Source: Candidatus Krumholzibacteriia bacterium
GTDB taxonomy: Bacteria > Krumholzibacteriota > Krumholzibacteriia > LZORAL124-64-63
Assembly: GCA_030632925.1 (NCBI GenBank)
Contig: DAOVTU010000073.1
Location: 1 to 9,223, forward strand
Reading direction: 5' to 3'
DNA length: 9,223 nt
The notes beneath the pieces are model-generated. The model was given only the letters and a program-made list of their open reading frames with translations, had not been told where the DNA came from and did not search any database. The number at the start of each line of letters is the position of its first letter. Positions within the stretch are counted from its first letter, which is position 1. Of this stretch, positions 7,567-9,223 are shown one piece after another. The position numbers and the translations under genes were made by a program.

Positions 7567-8574
7567 TCAGTTTGACTCGTCGGACGGCGTTTCGTCGACG
7601 GCAACGCTCACCCCGGAGGTGATCATCTCAGGTTCCGCATCTGCGGAGCGGCGCTCAACCACGATCACGCTCTGTTCGGTGGTCTTGCCGAAGCGTTTCA
7701 GCTCGGCCAGGGTATCGCTCAACTCGGCCGGATGCTCGAAGCGTCCCTTGGCGTCGTTGACCAGTCCCAGAGTCAGTGTAATCAGTGGGAAGCGTTCGAT
7801 GGAACCGCTGCGGCTCTCCACTTCCAGGTACCCACGTTTGTAGTCGGCCGGATCGTGCAGATCCACCTTGCCGGCATCAAACTCCTCGATGATGCGGCGG
7901 GCCATGGCCTTGCCGATCTTCGACTCGGTGGCCACCACAAAATCGTCGCCACCGACGTGCCCGACAAACTCGCCGCCGGTCCCATATTTTTGGGTGCAAC
8001 CGACCAGCACACCGGCCAGGAACGAAATCGCCCGGTCCCCCATGCTGTAGCCGTAGTGGTCGTTGAAACTCTTGAAACGATCAATATCGATGTACATGAA
8101 GGCGTATTCCCGACCACTGGCGATCCGGGTCTGGATTTCGCGCTCGATGGCGCGGTTGCCCGGCAAACCGGTCAACGGGTTGGCTTCGCGCTCACGGCGC
8201 GTGGCCTCCAGCAGGTTGCTGACGCGCAGCAACAGCTCATCGTGGTTGAACGGCTTGATGATGTAATCATTGGCGCCACCCTTAAGTCCCTTGACCTTAT
8301 CGGCTTCTTCACCCTTGGCGGTCAGCAGGATGACAGGCAGGCGCGCGGTCTCGAATCCGGCACGAATGATCTCCAGCACGGCAAAACCGTCCATGCGTGG
8401 CATCATCACGTCCAGAAGCACAAGATCCGGCTGAAAACTGGCCACAGCCTTCCAAGCTTCTTCCCCATCCTCGGCCATTTGAACCTCAAATCCTTCCTGC
8501 TCCAGCAGAAACTGCAGGATTCGGCGGATGTGCGGTTCATCGTCAGCTACGAGGATTCGCGCTTTCGCGGTCAT
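7567..8574 (-). CDS. Response regulator with receiver and atypical GGDEF domain (335 aa)
   Basis: A cytoplasmic response regulator whose output resembles diguanylate cyclases, which make c-di-GMP from two GTP. Receiver (1-122): D11/D12, phospho-acceptor D55, T85, K107. GGDEF domain (about 130-308): NPLTGLPGN (132-140), metal-site D163 in DIDRFK, N171 and D180 in the NDxxGxxxGD guanine-binding stretch, and the signature as GGDDF (208-212). Active cyclases nearly always have Glu at the fourth position. The RxxD product-inhibition site is absent (T199 and E202 occupy those places), and the usual C-terminal ALYxAK..GRN motif is replaced by AELKRFGK (290-297). I recall GGDDF with this kind of C-terminus from other receiver-GGDEF proteins, so it may be a conserved atypical subfamily; catalysis is uncertain. 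The tail after 310 is acidic and low in complexity. It is the first gene after the sigma-54 element; its Shine-Dalgarno is weak (ATGGGT). Confidence 0.95.
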   Translation of the reverse strand: MTAKARILVADDEPHIRRILQFLLEQEGFEVQMAEDGEEAWKAVASFQPDLVLLDVMMPRMDGFAVLEIIRAGFETARLPVILLTAKGEEADKVKGLKGGANDYIIKPFNHDELLLRVSNLLEATRREREANPLTGLPGNRAIEREIQTRIASGREYAFMYIDIDRFKSFNDHYGYSMGDRAISFLAGVLVGCTQKYGTGGEFVGHVGGDDFVVATESKIGKAMARRIIEEFDAGKVDLHDPADYKRGYLEVESRSGSIERFPLITLTLGLVNDAKGRFEHPAELSDTLAELKRFGKTTEQSVIVVERRSADAEPEMITSGVSVAVDETPSDESN

Positions 8575-8607
8575 ATTTACCCATTTCGTCGGGACGAGTC
8601 ATGTGCG

Positions 8608-8628
8608 AAACCCCCTCCCTGAGGGTTC
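8608..8628 (-). other. Hairpin in the leader of the GGDEF gene (weak tsaD terminator or 5' leader stem)
   Basis: On the minus strand, AACCCTC (8621-8627) pairs with GGGGGTT (8609-8615), one pair being T-G, around the loop AGGGA. A flanking G-T pair is possible. Only three T residues follow, so as a terminator for tsaD it would be weak. If transcription starts near 8634 from the sigma-54 element, the stem sits almost at the 5' end of the cluster mRNA, where it could protect the transcript. Which role applies cannot be decided from sequence. Confidence 0.4.
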
Positions 8629-8645
8629 GAACTGTCATTCCAGAC

Positions 8646-8660
8646 GCAAAGGTCGTGCCA
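8646..8660 (-). promoter_or_regulatory. Sigma-54 (RpoN) -24/-12 promoter for the signalling cluster
   Basis: The minus strand reads TGGCACG (8654-8660), ACCT, TTGC (8646-8649). The sigma-54 consensus is TGGCACG-N4-TTGC(A/T). All eleven defined bases match and only the trailing A/T is G. The invariant GG and GC are 10 nt apart, as required. It lies in the 115-nt gap between tsaD and the GGDEF gene, in the correct direction, and predicts a start near 8634 with a leader of about 60 nt. Sigma-54 promoters need an AAA+ activator; none is encoded here, so it must act in trans. Confidence 0.72.
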
Positions 8661-8689
8661 TGCGGAAGGTTGGGTTCAGGCGGGGGATT

Positions 8690-9223
8690 TCAGCGCCAAC
8701 TGGCCACCGGGCCGCGCGGAAAACTGTCCAGATCCAGCGAATCGGTGCGACCGGCCTCGAGATGGCAAAATCCGGCATAAGCAATCATGGCGGCGTTGTC
8801 GGTGCAATAGACCCGTTCGGGAGCGTGAAAATGCAAATTGCGCTTCTGGGCCTCAGTTGCCACCCGCTCACGCAGGCGCCCGTTGGCCGCCACGCCACCG
8901 GCCAGATAGACCGCTCCGACGTGCTTGCGCCGGGCCGCGGCAAACAGCTTCTCGCACAACGAGTCCACGATGGCCTCCTGCACCTCGTAACACACGTCAG
9001 CCACCGTCTGCTCGGCCAGGGGTCGGGGCAATTTGTCCACCACCGTGCGCACCGCAGTTTTCAGGCCCGAAAAGCTGAATACTGGGCGGGGATCTTTCCG
9101 CAGCGGGCGCGGGAAACTGAATACGCCCGGCGTGCCCGACTTGGCCAGGCGATCAATCTGAGGTCCACCGGGATAGGGCAGGCCCAGCAATTTTGCGGTC
9201 TTGTCGAAGGCCTCGCCCGCCGC
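8690..9223 (-). CDS. tsaD: tRNA N6-adenosine threonylcarbamoyltransferase TsaD, C-terminal part
   Basis: TsaD transfers the threonylcarbamoyl group to A37 of ANN-decoding tRNAs (t6A), working in the cytoplasm with TsaB and TsaE. Only the last 177 residues are visible (usual length about 340); the frame stays open to the right edge. Hallmarks are AGEAFDKTAKLLGLPYPGGP at the beginning of the fragment, FSFSGLKTAV, LAGGVAANGRLR and CTDNAAMIAYAG, which carries the conserved Asp of the metal site. The N-terminal HxxxH metal motif lies outside the window. The gene ends in TGA at 8690-8692, and the protein finishes shortly after the conserved core, as is normal for the family. The 115-nt gap to the next gene holds a sigma-54 element and a hairpin, so tsaD and the signalling cluster are probably separate units with possible read-through. 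Confidence 0.97.
   Translation of the reverse strand, partial: AAGEAFDKTAKLLGLPYPGGPQIDRLAKSGTPGVFSFPRPLRKDPRPVFSFSGLKTAVRTVVDKLPRPLAEQTVADVCYEVQEAIVDSLCEKLFAAARRKHVGAVYLAGGVAANGRLRERVATEAQKRNLHFHAPERVYCTDNAAMIAYAGFCHLEAGRTDSLDLDSFPRGPVASWR

Noticed and set aside
7732..8622. Plus-strand open frame of 296 codons
   Set aside because: It is antisense to the receiver-GGDEF gene and has no domain signature.
8575..8689. c-di-GMP riboswitch in the leader of the GGDEF gene
   Set aside because: The leader predicted from the sigma-54 element is about 60 nt with one short stem, too small for a known c-di-GMP aptamer.
1..9223. CRISPR arrays, insertion sequences, tRNA or rRNA genes
   Set aside because: I saw no regularly spaced repeats, transposase motifs, terminal inverted repeats or tRNA-like folds. 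Coding density is high and composition even.

Overview
The window is GC-rich, and every gene I can support lies on the minus strand, so the biological reading order is from right (9223) to left (1). It looks like a chromosomal segment of a free-living, Gram-negative-type bacterium with c-di-GMP signalling and probably sigma-54. The phylum cannot be fixed from the sequence; the style of the two-component proteins would suit a deltaproteobacterial or FCB/Krumholzibacteria-like lineage, but that is only an impression. Two housekeeping genes frame the region: the C-terminal half of tsaD (tRNA t6A modification) at the right edge and the N-terminal two thirds of priA (replication restart helicase) at the left edge. 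Both are cut by the window.

Between them lies a five-gene signalling cluster with no DNA-binding output domain. In transcription order: a receiver-GGDEF response regulator (7567-8574); a soluble GAF-histidine kinase-GAF-HD-GYP protein (5186-7552); a stand-alone receiver (4782-5171); a membrane-anchored GAF-histidine kinase-GAF-HD-GYP protein (2032-4767); and a second stand-alone receiver (1581-1952). The first four genes are separated by three gaps of exactly 14 nt, given the preferred start of the first stand-alone receiver. The last gene follows after 79 nt. A strong intrinsic terminator at 1525-1556 closes the cluster. A near-consensus sigma-54 -24/-12 element (8646-8660) stands between tsaD and the first gene, correctly oriented to drive the cluster.

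The most interesting point is the protein architecture. Both kinases carry the phosphodiesterase-type HD-GYP domain on the same polypeptide as the catalytic kinase core, with no receiver in between. In both, the GYP half is intact (HHHE..DGTGYP) while the HD half is damaged: HDAGM in one, YDVGL in the other. The partner cyclase carries GGDDF instead of GG(D/E)EF and lacks an RxxD inhibitory site. I infer a phosphorelay in which kinase activity and c-di-GMP domains are physically coupled, and in which some GGDEF/HD-GYP domains may sense or dock rather than catalyse. The kinase-receiver pair appears twice, which suggests duplication and divergence into a membrane branch and a cytosolic branch.
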